Below are positions 6,286 to 13,145 of a stretch of 64,000 nucleotides of DNA, in pieces. The notes beneath the pieces are model-generated. The model saw nothing but the letters and a program-made list of their open reading frames with translations. It did not search any database and had not been told where the DNA came from. The translations under genes were made by a program, and so were the position numbers. This DNA comes from a virus: the IMG/VR virus record IMGVR_UViG_3300002835_000029, positions 1-64,000 of that record; one strand, 5' to 3'. Numbering within the stretch: the stretch's first letter is position 1; the number at the start of each line of letters is the position of its first letter.

Positions 6286-6627
6286 ATGAGAAATACACTA
6301 GTATCTATCCTTTTGATTTCGTGTTTAATATCTATCGCTTCTGTTTTTGCTTTTGATAATACAAACGAAAAGGTTTTAATCATATTTTCCGCCGATTGGT
6401 GTAAATACTGCCACATAGCTAAGAATGATATGAAGAATGACCCACAACTATCAGAGATTGTAAAAAATTATACCATCGTAGACGTAGATTTTGATGTTGA
6501 CAAAGACATCGTTGAAGGCTACAATATAAAGACGATCCCTGCCTTTGTGGTTTTCGAAAACGGTAAAGAGAAGGGAAGGAAGATTGGCTATAATGGGCCA
6601 AGCGGTTTAATAAACTTCTTAAAATAA
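6286..6627 (+). CDS. Exported thioredoxin-like protein
   Basis: GGAGGG precedes the ATG. Residues 1-22 form a signal peptide ending in Val-Phe-Ala, so the product should act outside the cytoplasm. The rest is a compact thioredoxin fold: an IIFSADW strand, the redox motif C39-K-Y-C42, and the cis-Pro region Thr-Ile-Pro-Ala-Phe. The length of 113 aa fits one thioredoxin domain plus a leader. CKYC is an atypical active site (thioredoxin has CGPC). The role may be reduction or formation of disulphides in a periplasmic partner, possibly the Cys-rich peptide at 1665; that link is inference. The tmRNA begins on the base after its stop codon. Confidence 0.85.
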   Translation: MRNTLVSILLISCLISIASVFAFDNTNEKVLIIFSADWCKYCHIAKNDMKNDPQLSEIVKNYTIVDVDFDVDKDIVEGYNIKTIPAFVVFENGKEKGRKIGYNGPSGLINFLK

Positions 6628-6975
6628 GGGGGCGAAAGGTATCGACAGGTAAACGGATATATAGATGGCATCCACTGGTTAATCGACCGGCCAGTATAAA
6701 AGTCGATTAAAATGTTAGTTGGCGAAACTCGTTTCGCTCTCGCTGCCTGACCTAGTTAGGCAAGAGTGCGGTGGCATGAACCGTATTGCCCAATCATGCT
6801 GACTCCGATAATCGGATATGGTATCCTCACCAAACATAAATGGGGGTAATGATTGTATTCAATCTGACACAGATAATTCTGTTAGCTTTGTTAGCTGTGC
6901 GAGAACAACTAACTAAGGATGTAGATGTTTATATTGAAATTATTCTGGACGCGAGTTCGATTCTCGCCGCCTCCA
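6628..6975 (+). ncRNA. ssrA: tmRNA (transfer-messenger RNA), one-piece
   Basis: The 5' end GGGGGCG pairs with CGCCTCC at 6968-6974 to form the acceptor stem, with discriminator A at 6975 and no encoded CCA. GGTATCGACAGG follows the 5' strand, as in bacterial tmRNAs, and the 3' end has a T arm with GCGAG, TTCGATT and CTCGC. The tag frame follows TTAGTT: nine codons from GGC at 6721 to TGA at 6748-6750 give GETRFALAA, so the full tag would be Ala-GETRFALAA. The Ala-Leu-Ala-Ala end is the usual protease degron. In bacteria tmRNA rescues stalled ribosomes with SmpB. No smpB is seen here, so host SmpB would be needed. The RNA starts directly after the thioredoxin stop codon and is probably processed from that transcript. 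Confidence 0.95.
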
Positions 6976-6976
6976 C

Positions 6977-7005
6977 TTGACAATAGCAACTAATAGAGAT
7001 ACAAT
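6977..7005 (+). promoter_or_regulatory. Sigma70-type promoter in front of tRNA-Ser
   Basis: TTGACA at 6977-6982 and TACAAT at 7000-7005 are separated by 17 bp. The predicted start is near 7012, at the mature 5' end of the tRNA, so the tRNA may be transcribed with almost no leader. It may also serve the gene at 7123. Confidence 0.5.
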
Positions 7006-7010
7006 TAGTA

Positions 7011-7097
7011 GGAAGAATGGCAGAGTGGACTAATGCATCTGATTACTAATCAGAAGAAGCGTAAAAACTTCCGTGGGTTCGAATCCTACTTCTTCCG
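7011..7097 (+). tRNA. tRNA-Ser with anticodon ACT
   Basis: The 7-bp acceptor stem GGAAGAA/TTCTTCC, Ser-type 3-bp D stem (GCA/TGC), 5-bp anticodon stem TCTGA/TCAGA and T arm GTGGG-TTCGAAT-CCTAC all form. The 7-nt anticodon loop TTACTAA gives anticodon ACT, reading AGU. The long variable arm (GAAG/CTTC stem) and G discriminator at 7097 fit a class II serine tRNA. CCA is not encoded. Bacterial AGY-reading tRNA-Ser normally carries GCT, so A at position 34 is unusual. Confidence 0.92.
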
Positions 7098-7122
7098 TTA
7101 CTTTTTTATGAAAGGTTGAATA

Positions 7123-7413
7123 ATGACTGTCAAAGAATTGCAAGACAATGGATACAAAGTAAAAGTTTTTCACAACCGTCTTTATAATGGATATCATGCT
7201 TGGCAAAACGGTAAGAGAGTCTATGGTTATACTGATGGAATTATTGGCCCAGATACCAAGGGTGGCTCTACCGAAGTTATTATTGATTCTCCTACTGGCG
7301 AACGTTTTCATGGACTTGCTATTTGTAGCACAGAAGATAACTATGATAAGAAACTTGGTGTTAGAATAGCACTTGGGAGGGCTTTATATGCAAATGAATC
7401 AACTAGAGTTTGA
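7123..7413 (+). CDS. Hypothetical phage protein, 96 aa
   Basis: AAAGG precedes the ATG. The N-terminal Thr-Val-Lys-Glu-Leu helix is followed by a beta-rich region with a basic Val-Lys-Val-Phe-His strand and a Thr-Glu-Val-x-Ile-Asp strand. It may be a small nucleic-acid-binding or structural protein, but I recognise no family. The HNH gene starts inside its 3' end. Confidence 0.6.
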   Translation: MTVKELQDNGYKVKVFHNRLYNGYHAWQNGKRVYGYTDGIIGPDTKGGSTEVIIDSPTGERFHGLAICSTEDNYDKKLGVRIALGRALYANESTRV

Positions 7414-7957
7414 TTTTTCAGAAGATCAAGTAGACGATGAAGAAGAGTTAACCACAGTAATCTTGAATGGAATTCCAATAAAAGAATACAGCGTTTCAAA
7501 AAGTGGTAATATATACTCTCATTTTAAAAGAATTAATGAGGAAAAAAGTGGTTATCGTATTTGCATTATTGATACTTCATATAAAAAACTTTTAAAACCT
7601 CGTATATGTAAGCAAGGATATAATAAGGTGGATATTTCATTTGATTGTGGTACTTTTGATTATGAATATAGCTCAAAAGGAAGATATGGAGCTAAAAGAC
7701 AATCATTAAATTGTCGAGTTCATAAATTAGTAATTGATAGCTGGAAGCCATTTGATCAAAATCTACCAAAAGAAATTAATGCAAAAGACTATAAAAAGAC
7801 TCCAGAATCTATCAAAGTATTTCTAAGAGAGTTATTCATCGTCAATCATATAGATCACAATAAGTCTAATAATAGCCTTGATAATTTAGAGAGAGTAACC
7901 CACAAGCAAAATGCTAGGGCGGCAGTAAAACATTATGGATCAATAGATGAAGATTAA
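7388..7957 (+). CDS. HNH homing endonuclease (NUMOD4-HNH type)
   Basis: I placed the start at the ATG at 7388 after GGGAGGG. After an acidic N-terminus, a NUMOD4-like region carries the phrase Ile-Lys-Glu-Tyr-Ser-Val-Ser-x2-Gly-x-Ile-Tyr-Ser. The C-terminal third carries the HNH core: a Val-His-Lys-Leu-Val strand, an Asn-His-Ile-Asp-His motif and a Ser-Leu-Asp-Asn-Leu-Glu-x-Val-Thr close. This is a free-standing phage homing endonuclease of about 190 aa. It is not inside a recognisable intron. The start overlaps the upstream gene by 26 nt. Confidence 0.85.
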   Translation: MQMNQLEFDFSEDQVDDEEELTTVILNGIPIKEYSVSKSGNIYSHFKRINEEKSGYRICIIDTSYKKLLKPRICKQGYNKVDISFDCGTFDYEYSSKGRYGAKRQSLNCRVHKLVIDSWKPFDQNLPKEINAKDYKKTPESIKVFLRELFIVNHIDHNKSNNSLDNLERVTHKQNARAAVKHYGSIDED

Positions 7958-8150
7958 TATAAATGACTTTCCAGTAGATATAGATGACTATATAAATAAA
8001 CTGTTGAGGGATATAGAATCCCTTAAAAATATAGTAGAATCATTAAAACTGGAAGTAAAAACCCAAAGAAAAGAAATAGCCCTACTTAGAGAAGAAAGAA
8101 AAGCCATTTTAGACAACGATAAACCCCCCGGTTGGTGTATAAAATGGTAG
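7947..8150 (+). CDS. Hypothetical coiled-coil protein, 67 aa
   Basis: Residues 12-52 form one long charged helix with heptad Leu/Ile spacing, followed by an unusual Pro-Pro-Gly-Trp-Cys-Ile-Lys-Trp tail. It is a likely small coiled-coil oligomer of unknown function. A GTGTATA element lies in its last codons. Confidence 0.55.
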   Translation: MKININDFPVDIDDYINKLLRDIESLKNIVESLKLEVKTQRKEIALLREERKAILDNDKPPGWCIKW

Positions 8151-8185
8151 CCTACCTAAAATATCCCACCTTAAGGAGTTTATTC

Positions 8186-8356
8186 ATGAAATATACATTT
8201 GTAGCATTATTACTTTCAATATTAGTATCATCTTTATCGGTAAATTTACTATATATTGACATACTTAATGAAATTAATCAGAGCCACAGTGTAAATGAGC
8301 ACAAGATGAGTATAATAATGGAAAAGGTAGATGAGCTAACATACAAAGCAGAGTAG
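8186..8356 (+). CDS. Small membrane-anchored protein, 56 aa
   Basis: I chose the ATG at 8186 because AAGGAG precedes it by about 7 nt; an upstream in-frame start at 8132 would overlap the prior gene. There is one N-terminal membrane helix (residues 4-24), then a charged helical tail that could extend into the periplasm. It resembles an i-spanin or accessory membrane protein in shape only. Confidence 0.55.
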   Translation: MKYTFVALLLSILVSSLSVNLLYIDILNEINQSHSVNEHKMSIIMEKVDELTYKAE

Positions 8357-8483
8357 ATTTATGTTTTTATGGCTAAATGACAGACTATTTAATAGATATC
8401 TAAAAGTTTTGCGAAAGATGGATATGCGTAGTATCTATCCTATAGCATTTAAGTGTGATTTTTTATACAGAGAGGAATTTTCT

Positions 8484-8777
8484 ATGGCACTAGTTTATAA
8501 TGTAACCGCTGGCCCAGTTGTTGATAGTGACGTTTCAGAGCGTAGACTTTCAGTGGCTGTTAATGGTGAAGTTCGTTCAACATCGCCCTTCCCAGCAAAT
8601 ACCACCAGTTTTGGTGAGCTATCATTCTCAGATAATGATAGTGTTGTTTTAACCTTAGTAGACGTTGACGATGCTGGCAATGTAAGTTCGCCAGCCACCG
8701 TGGAGTTTACTGCTGTTGATACTGTACCTCCCGTAGCACCGGGTGAATTTGGCGTGGCTTTTGTTCGTGAAGAGTGA
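8484..8777 (+). CDS. Ig-like/fibronectin-type small protein, candidate virion decoration protein
   Basis: AGAGAGGAA precedes the ATG at 8484. The frame is open back to 8361, but that extension is basic, has no good ribosome binding site and looks non-coding. The 97-aa product is all beta, rich in Val, Ser, Thr and Asp, with a Val-Asp-Asp-Ala-Gly-Asn-Val-Ser-Ser-Pro motif near residue 62 typical of Ig-like or fibronectin III repeats in bacterial surface and phage virion proteins. A strong terminator follows, so it is the end of a unit and may be made in large amounts. A virion role is inferred. Confidence 0.6.
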   Translation: MALVYNVTAGPVVDSDVSERRLSVAVNGEVRSTSPFPANTTSFGELSFSDNDSVVLTLVDVDDAGNVSSPATVEFTAVDTVPPVAPGEFGVAFVREE

Positions 8778-8806
8778 ACAATAGTTACCTAATAAGTAAT
8801 GAATCA

Positions 8807-8834
8807 GGGGGTGGCGAAAGCTGCCCCCTTTTTT
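8807..8834 (+). terminator. Rho-independent terminator
   Basis: A 9-bp stem (GGGGG with CCCCC plus four inner pairs, two of them wobble) closed by a GAAA tetraloop is followed by six T residues. It ends the unit of the Ig-like gene. Confidence 0.95.
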
Positions 8835-8839
8835 ATTTA

Positions 8840-8855
8840 GTGTATATATATAAGG
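8840..8855 (+). promoter_or_regulatory. Candidate late-type promoter element (GTGTATA class)
   Basis: GTGTATATATATAAGG lies immediately after the terminator and 26 nt before the HNH gene. It shares its first 12 bases with the element at 6233. Its placement after a terminator supports a promoter role. Confidence 0.45.
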
Positions 8856-8880
8856 GTTTTTTTAATCTTATGGGAAAATT

Positions 8881-9243
8881 ATGTTTAATTGGTTAAGAGA
8901 TAAAATATCTGACTATTCTAGATCGCCCAAGTGGTCTAACGTCAGGAAGGAACATTTAAAACATCAATCAATTTGTCAGGCGTGTAGGAGAAAAAACGAT
9001 CTACAAGTTCATCACATAATACCATATCATTTAGATCCAAGTAATGAATTAAATCCAGATAATTTAATCACATTATGCTCTGATTGTCATCTATTATTGG
9101 GCCATTTGATGGACTACAAAAGCTGGAATACAAATGTAGTCACTGACTGTGAACAAATATCACTCAAAATCAAGAATAGGCCATATAATGAACAAACTTA
9201 TCAACAACCTCGTAGTTGGATTTCTTATTGGTTTAATATCTAA
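8881..9243 (+). CDS. HNH endonuclease-family protein, 120 aa
   Basis: The core has a Cys-x2-Cys pair (ICQAC) near residue 35, a His-His-Ile-Ile-Pro motif (residues 48-52), an Asn-Leu-Ile-Thr-Leu-Cys-x2-Cys-His motif (about 65-75), and a Trp-Arg/Lys-rich N-terminus. This is the compact zinc-stabilised HNH fold found in McrA-like proteins and in phage packaging-associated HNH proteins. No terminase is seen nearby, so it may be a stand-alone nuclease. The following gene starts inside its 3' end. Confidence 0.85.
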   Translation: MFNWLRDKISDYSRSPKWSNVRKEHLKHQSICQACRRKNDLQVHHIIPYHLDPSNELNPDNLITLCSDCHLLLGHLMDYKSWNTNVVTDCEQISLKIKNRPYNEQTYQQPRSWISYWFNI

Positions 9244-9952
9244 TATATATGCTGGCACAATAGACCCCAATACTCCAGATGAAAAATATATTGAATATGG
9301 TAAAAAATTTGATTGCGTATTAGAGATAATGGGTTCTTATAATAATGATGGTTTATTCTCAGCCTCTGCTGTTGCTATAGATTCTCGTTGGGTATTAACG
9401 GCGGCTCATGTTGTGAAAGACTCTAAGTTTGCTTTCTTACACAGCGAAAAGAAAAAACAGATCATAGTTATAGATGAAATTATATGCCATGAAAACTTTG
9501 AAGAGAAGCAATTTGGATTTGCAGATATAGCATTATGTCATACAACATCAGACATAGAGCTTGAATTTTATCCAAAGCTATACGAAGAATCAAATGAAGT
9601 TGACAAAATATGCGCTATTGCTGGCTATGGTAAAACTGGTACTTTTATAACTGGAATACAGAATGGAGACAAGAAAAAAAGGGGCGGATCAAATAAAATA
9701 GATAGAATAGAAAATGATCTTTTAATTTGCAGTCCTTCTATATTAAATAGAACAGAGCTTGAATTCTTAATAGGTAGCGGGGATAGCGGCGGCGGTTTAT
9801 TTATAGATGGCAAATTGGCTGGTATAAATTCTTGTGTCACAACCCTTGACAAAAAGCCAGACTCAACGTATAATGATGATGGTTGTCATACGAGGATTAG
9901 TAACTTCTTAGATTGGATCAAGACACATATACAAAAAAAGAGAGCGAACTAA
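9188..9952 (+). CDS. Secreted trypsin-like serine protease
   Basis: The ATG at 9188 begins a signal peptide (residues 1-23, ending Tyr-Ala-Gly). The mature protein is a chymotrypsin-fold peptidase (S1-like): H74 in Leu-Thr-Ala-Ala-His, D113 in Phe-Ala-Asp-Ile-Ala-Leu, and S200 in Gly-Ser-Gly-Asp-Ser-Gly-Gly. All three catalytic residues are in order and at normal spacing. The 254-aa length fits the domain plus leader with no extra module. Export implies action on periplasmic, surface or extracellular proteins, for example in lysis or receptor processing; the target is unknown. It is one of three trypsin-like genes in the window and the only one with a signal peptide. Confidence 0.9.
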   Translation: MNKLINNLVVGFLIGLISNIYAGTIDPNTPDEKYIEYGKKFDCVLEIMGSYNNDGLFSASAVAIDSRWVLTAAHVVKDSKFAFLHSEKKKQIIVIDEIICHENFEEKQFGFADIALCHTTSDIELEFYPKLYEESNEVDKICAIAGYGKTGTFITGIQNGDKKKRGGSNKIDRIENDLLICSPSILNRTELEFLIGSGDSGGGLFIDGKLAGINSCVTTLDKKPDSTYNDDGCHTRISNFLDWIKTHIQKKRAN

Positions 9953-9966
9953 AAGTTCGCCCTCTT
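9933..9966 (-). terminator. Terminator for the minus-strand gene (stem possibly bidirectional)
   Basis: GCGAACT (9944-9950) pairs with AGTTCGC (9954-9960), and AAGAG pairs with CTCTT around one mismatch. On the minus strand a run of T residues follows (A run at 9933-9939 on +). It overlaps the end of the protease gene and sits between converging genes. Confidence 0.85.
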
Positions 9967-10004
9967 AACCAAACATACGTATGTTCTCTATCAAACCCTA
10001 TCCA

Positions 10005-10373
10005 TCATGCTTCGCTTTGTAGATCATACTTGGCACTTGAAACATTAAGATCAAAACTCATTGAGTATGTTTTTGTGGCAGTGTTATCTGAAGTTAACGA
10101 TGTTTGTCTTGAAGCACTAAACTTACTTGGGAGATCATCTGCAAGCGTAGGAACACCAGATAAATTGTTTAAACCAGTTACAAACTTATCTACTATTGAA
10201 TATACTAATTCTCCGATTTCACCACTATTACCAACATTATAACTTTCTAATGCGGCAAATGGGATGAATATGCCACTAGTACCAGTGACAGTAGATGGAC
10301 CAGCTATAATGCCGGGGAAGAATACGTTTCTGCCGGGAAACATGTTACCAGATTGTGTTGGTGAAAAAGGCAT
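10005..10373 (-). CDS. Candidate structural protein, 122 aa, minus strand
   Basis: On the minus strand, AAGGAG lies 7 nt before the ATG at 10371-10373. The product starts Met-Pro-Phe-Ser-Pro and is rich in Gly, Ser, Thr, Phe and Pro, with no charged clusters, typical of small virion or fibre-associated proteins. A GTGTATA element lies 41 nt upstream on the same strand and a terminator follows, so it is a complete one-gene unit running against all its neighbours. The exact role is unknown. The frame also extends further upstream on this strand, but the extension lacks a ribosome binding site. Confidence 0.75.
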   Translation of the reverse strand: MPFSPTQSGNMFPGRNVFFPGIIAGPSTVTGTSGIFIPFAALESYNVGNSGEIGELVYSIVDKFVTGLNNLSGVPTLADDLPSKFSASRQTSLTSDNTATKTYSMSFDLNVSSAKYDLQSEA

Positions 10374-10413
10374 AAAAATCTCCTTATAAGGTTCTAAAAT
10401 CGAGTACTCATTA

Positions 10414-10424
10414 CAATTATACAC
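10414..10424 (-). promoter_or_regulatory. Candidate late-type promoter element (GTGTATA class), minus strand
   Basis: The minus strand reads GTGTATAATTG here, 41 nt before the start of the minus-strand gene. The neighbouring + strand gene starts only 10 nt away on the other side. Confidence 0.4.
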
Positions 10425-10434
10425 GAAAATCAAT

Positions 10435-11082
10435 ATGGACATTACTTTATTAGTCGGCACTTGCGATAAATACAATTTCCTATGGAACAAATTTGGTCTA
10501 TTATTCAACAGATACTGGGACCACAATATAGATATTCCAAGATATTTTTTATCAGAAACCCTAGAATTTAACGACTATGGTTTTAAATCTATTTTACCGG
10601 GCAAAATACCTTATTCAGATTGTCTAAAGTATGCTCTAGATAGAGTCGATACAGAGTACGTATTATGGTTACAGGATGATTATTTTTTGAGAAAAACTAT
10701 ACCAAAGTCACAATTTGATATGTATATTCAAATATGTCGGCAGGGAATAAATAGATTAGGAATTCATGAAGATAGTAGATTATATAATAAGTTTCATATA
10801 ATAGGAAACATGTATGCATTGCGTCAGCATAGTTTATATACAATATCAATGCAAGCTTCTATATGGAATAAAGAGTTTTTTAAATCTTGCTTGATCAACC
10901 ACGGTTCAGAAAACCCTTGGGAATTTGAGGTAAATGGGTCTAAAAGATTAAATAGCAGTATGCAACACAGAATACTGTTTGACAAACAAGATACGCCTTG
11001 GTACAATGAAGCTATGAGAAAAGGCGAATTTACTCCAGAATATTATGAGATAATAGCAAAAGAAAAATTATATGATATTTAA
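10435..11082 (+). CDS. Putative GT-A type glycosyltransferase
   Basis: The protein begins with a Leu-Leu-Val-Gly-Thr-Cys-Asp-Lys-Tyr strand-turn and has Val-Leu-Trp-Leu-Gln-Asp-Asp-Tyr near residue 80, which fits the Asp-x-Asp-like metal site after the central strand of GT-A enzymes. The 215-aa length is near that of a single GT-A domain. No signal peptide or membrane helix is present, so it acts in the cytoplasm. The acceptor is unknown. It lies apart from the main glycosyltransferase cluster at 53-62 kb and has no clear ribosome binding site. Confidence 0.55.
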   Translation: MDITLLVGTCDKYNFLWNKFGLLFNRYWDHNIDIPRYFLSETLEFNDYGFKSILPGKIPYSDCLKYALDRVDTEYVLWLQDDYFLRKTIPKSQFDMYIQICRQGINRLGIHEDSRLYNKFHIIGNMYALRQHSLYTISMQASIWNKEFFKSCLINHGSENPWEFEVNGSKRLNSSMQHRILFDKQDTPWYNEAMRKGEFTPEYYEIIAKEKLYDI

Positions 11083-11419
11083 AGAAGCCTTGCGTATAAA
11101 AATTGGTGATAAAATTTACACCCATTCTGGAGATATTGTGGTAATATCTGGATGGCATCAGAATTTTGAAAATTCTTGTATAAAAGATGACTTCTACTTT
11201 ATATGCATAGACAGTATGTTTAATACCATAAAGTATAGGTATAATGAATTATGTGGGCCAGAACTTTGCGACGAAGATAAAATGTTCATCGATTGGCTAC
11301 AAAACCAGAACATAATGAAGAGTGATATTCCGCTTTTAAAAGAAGCATTTATGTCTGGATTTTCTAGTGGGTATTCCCACAAGCAAAAGGTAAGGTCAGA
11401 AGACCAATTACAAAAATGA
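11072..11419 (+). CDS. Hypothetical protein, 115 aa
   Basis: The first half is beta-rich with a Gly-Asp-Lys-Ile-Tyr-Thr-His turn, like a small SH3-type barrel. The second half is helical with a Phe-Met-Ser-Gly-Phe-Ser-Ser-Gly-Tyr-Ser motif. It overlaps both neighbours. No family is recognised. Confidence 0.55.
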   Translation: MIFKEALRIKIGDKIYTHSGDIVVISGWHQNFENSCIKDDFYFICIDSMFNTIKYRYNELCGPELCDEDKMFIDWLQNQNIMKSDIPLLKEAFMSGFSSGYSHKQKVRSEDQLQK

Positions 11420-11631
11420 CTTGGACAGAAATAAGATCGTGGGCCAAAGGTCTTGGATATGAGACTATTAAAGATAAAGACGATGCTCAGTATTATTGGG
11501 CAAAATCTAGTGATAATTCTATTAGCGGTAGCGGTGCTGCTCCAAGCGTTAGTAAACTGGCTAGGGCAATATTTAATCATCATACGAATGGTAAGTGGCT
11601 AGATCACCAAAGAGAGTATAATGAAAAATAG
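11416..11631 (+). CDS. Hypothetical protein, 71 aa
   Basis: The product is basic and Trp-rich with a Ser-Trp-Ala-Lys-Gly-Leu-Gly-Tyr helix near the N-terminus and a Ser-Lys-Leu-Ala-Arg-Ala helix later, which suggests a small DNA- or RNA-binding protein. It is coupled upstream by ATGA. No family is assigned. Confidence 0.55.
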   Translation: MTWTEIRSWAKGLGYETIKDKDDAQYYWAKSSDNSISGSGAAPSVSKLARAIFNHHTNGKWLDHQREYNEK

Positions 11632-12121
11632 TTTATTTATTGATAGAGAATGGGAAACCAAATGTATAGATAAAATATGCGATGAAATTCGTCATAATAG
11701 TCTTATTAACTTGTCTAGTCGCATAGGTATATTACAATTAAGTTATGAATATTCTGGGCTTGTGGCTCAATTAATATCTCATAAATTATCAAATAAAGAT
11801 GAGCCTATAGATATAGAACCCGTTAATATTCCATATAAAGATGAGTTTGAAGCATTTATTCATCCAAATCAATTAGATCCATACTATATCTTAATTGTAG
11901 TAGATAGCGGATGTCTCAGTGGAAATAATTTTAAGAAAATAGAACAAAAACTTTTAGATTATGGTTATCCAAGATCTCAATTATTTTTTACTTGCATAGC
12001 CTGTGATCTTAATAGCGTTTTTCGTCCAGATTTTTGTCCAATATATTTTGATGGCGATACAACAATGGCGCATTTTTGGTGGGAAACTAGAACAGATAAA
12101 TTTAATAGAGAAAAAACATGA
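11621..12121 (+). CDS. Phosphoribosyltransferase-like protein
   Basis: Residues 90-103 contain Ile-Leu-Ile-Val-Val-Asp-Ser-Gly-Cys-Leu-Ser-Gly-Asn, which resembles the PRPP-binding loop of type I phosphoribosyltransferases (hydrophobic strand, acidic residue, Gly, Ser/Thr-Gly). The strand pattern before and after fits a Rossmann-like fold. The canonical double Asp/Glu is reduced to one Asp, so activity is uncertain. It overlaps ThyX by ATGA, within a nucleotide-metabolism neighbourhood. Confidence 0.4.
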   Translation: MKNSLFIDREWETKCIDKICDEIRHNSLINLSSRIGILQLSYEYSGLVAQLISHKLSNKDEPIDIEPVNIPYKDEFEAFIHPNQLDPYYILIVVDSGCLSGNNFKKIEQKLLDYGYPRSQLFFTCIACDLNSVFRPDFCPIYFDGDTTMAHFWWETRTDKFNREKT

Positions 12122-12753
12122 ATGTAAAATTAATTAGCGTTACTCCCGATGCAGAAAAATTAATGGCATATTGTGCTAGAGTATCAAATCCAAAAGGACA
12201 AGATAACGATAACTATGCTAAACTTTTGAAATATTGTATTGAGCATCAGCATTGGAGTATTTTTGAGCACGGCTTTATGACTGTTGAAATTAATACAACA
12301 AGAGGTATTGCTGCTCAGATTCTAAGACACAGAAGCTTTACTTTTCAAGAGTTTAGCCAACGTTATGCCGATACAGCATTGTTAGCAGAAGACATTCCGT
12401 TATTTGAACTTCGCCGTCAAGATACTAAAAATAGACAAAACAGTATAGATGACATTAGCGATGAAGTACGAGTTAAATGGAATACAAAAATTCGTGAGCA
12501 TTTCGCTAAAACAAAATCAATATACGATGACATGATTAAAGACGGGGTGGCTAAAGAGTGTGCTAGGTTTGTATTACCACTAGCAACTCCTACCAGACTT
12601 TATGTTTCTGGAAATGTCAGATCATGGATTACGTATATAGCACTAAGAGAAAAAAGCGGTACTCAGAAGGAACATATGGATATAGCGAATGGATGCAAAG
12701 AAATTTTTGTACAACAATTCCCTACAATTAGTGAGGCTTTGGATTGGAAATGA
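12118..12753 (+). CDS. thyX: Flavin-dependent thymidylate synthase
   Basis: ThyX makes dTMP from dUMP using methylenetetrahydrofolate and FAD. The signature is clear: Arg-His-Arg at residues 70-72 followed by Gln-Glu-Phe-Ser-Gln-Arg-Tyr, matching the ThyX motif RHRx7S-x-RY. The C-terminal region Arg-Ser-Trp-Ile-x2-Ile-x-Leu-Arg and the 211-aa length are normal for the family. It is coupled to both neighbours by ATGA overlaps. Together with dCMP deaminase, dUTPase and ribonucleotide reductase it supplies dTTP for the AT-rich phage DNA. Confidence 0.95.
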   Translation: MNVKLISVTPDAEKLMAYCARVSNPKGQDNDNYAKLLKYCIEHQHWSIFEHGFMTVEINTTRGIAAQILRHRSFTFQEFSQRYADTALLAEDIPLFELRRQDTKNRQNSIDDISDEVRVKWNTKIREHFAKTKSIYDDMIKDGVAKECARFVLPLATPTRLYVSGNVRSWITYIALREKSGTQKEHMDIANGCKEIFVQQFPTISEALDWK

Positions 12754-13052
12754 AAATCAAGCTTGAAATGAGTGAAAGTGATATTATTCGTGCTATGCGT
12801 GATAATAGGTATTCACCACTTGAGTTATTAGCAGCAAAGCACTTCAAAGAAAATATAAAGAATGTAGAAGTGACCAATGACTCTATAGTGATTTGGGATG
12901 ATTCTATAAACGATTATAATTCATATAGATATTGCACAGATGATATAGATACCATAGGATCTTTTATTGATGAATGGGCAGAATATATTGATGGTCATTT
13001 AGTTGACTTTGCATTAGAACCCATATCTTTCTGTGTAGAAGACAACCGTTGA
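12750..13052 (+). CDS. Hypothetical protein, 100 aa, acidic
   Basis: The ATG at 12750 overlaps the ThyX stop. The product is strongly acidic with an N-terminal amphipathic helix and an Asp/Tyr-rich middle. It is the last gene before the rII-like promoter. The function is unknown. Confidence 0.6.
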   Translation: MKIKLEMSESDIIRAMRDNRYSPLELLAAKHFKENIKNVEVTNDSIVIWDDSINDYNSYRYCTDDIDTIGSFIDEWAEYIDGHLVDFALEPISFCVEDNR

Positions 13053-13072
13053 AAAAAAATTAAACTGGCCGC

Positions 13073-13100
13073 TTGACACTGCCGATAACTCTGGTATACT
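13073..13100 (+). promoter_or_regulatory. Sigma70-type promoter for the rII-like pair
   Basis: TTGACA at 13073-13078 and TGG-TATACT (hexamer 13095-13100) are separated by 16 bp. The predicted start near 13107 leaves a short leader to the ATG at 13146, which has AGGAG upstream. The same TGG extended -10 recurs at 2664 and 19445. Confidence 0.75.
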
Positions 13101-13145
13101 CAAAGTACACACAGCACTTAAGCACTTTTTAGGAGATTAGCAATT

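Noticed and set aside
7030-7311. Minus-strand open frame over the tRNA and the following gene
   Set aside because: It reads through a tRNA on the opposite strand and has no start signal.
8361-8483. Extended N-terminus of the Ig-like gene
   Set aside because: No ribosome binding site at 8361 and the extension is basic and aromatic, unlike the rest; AGAGAGGAA marks 8484.
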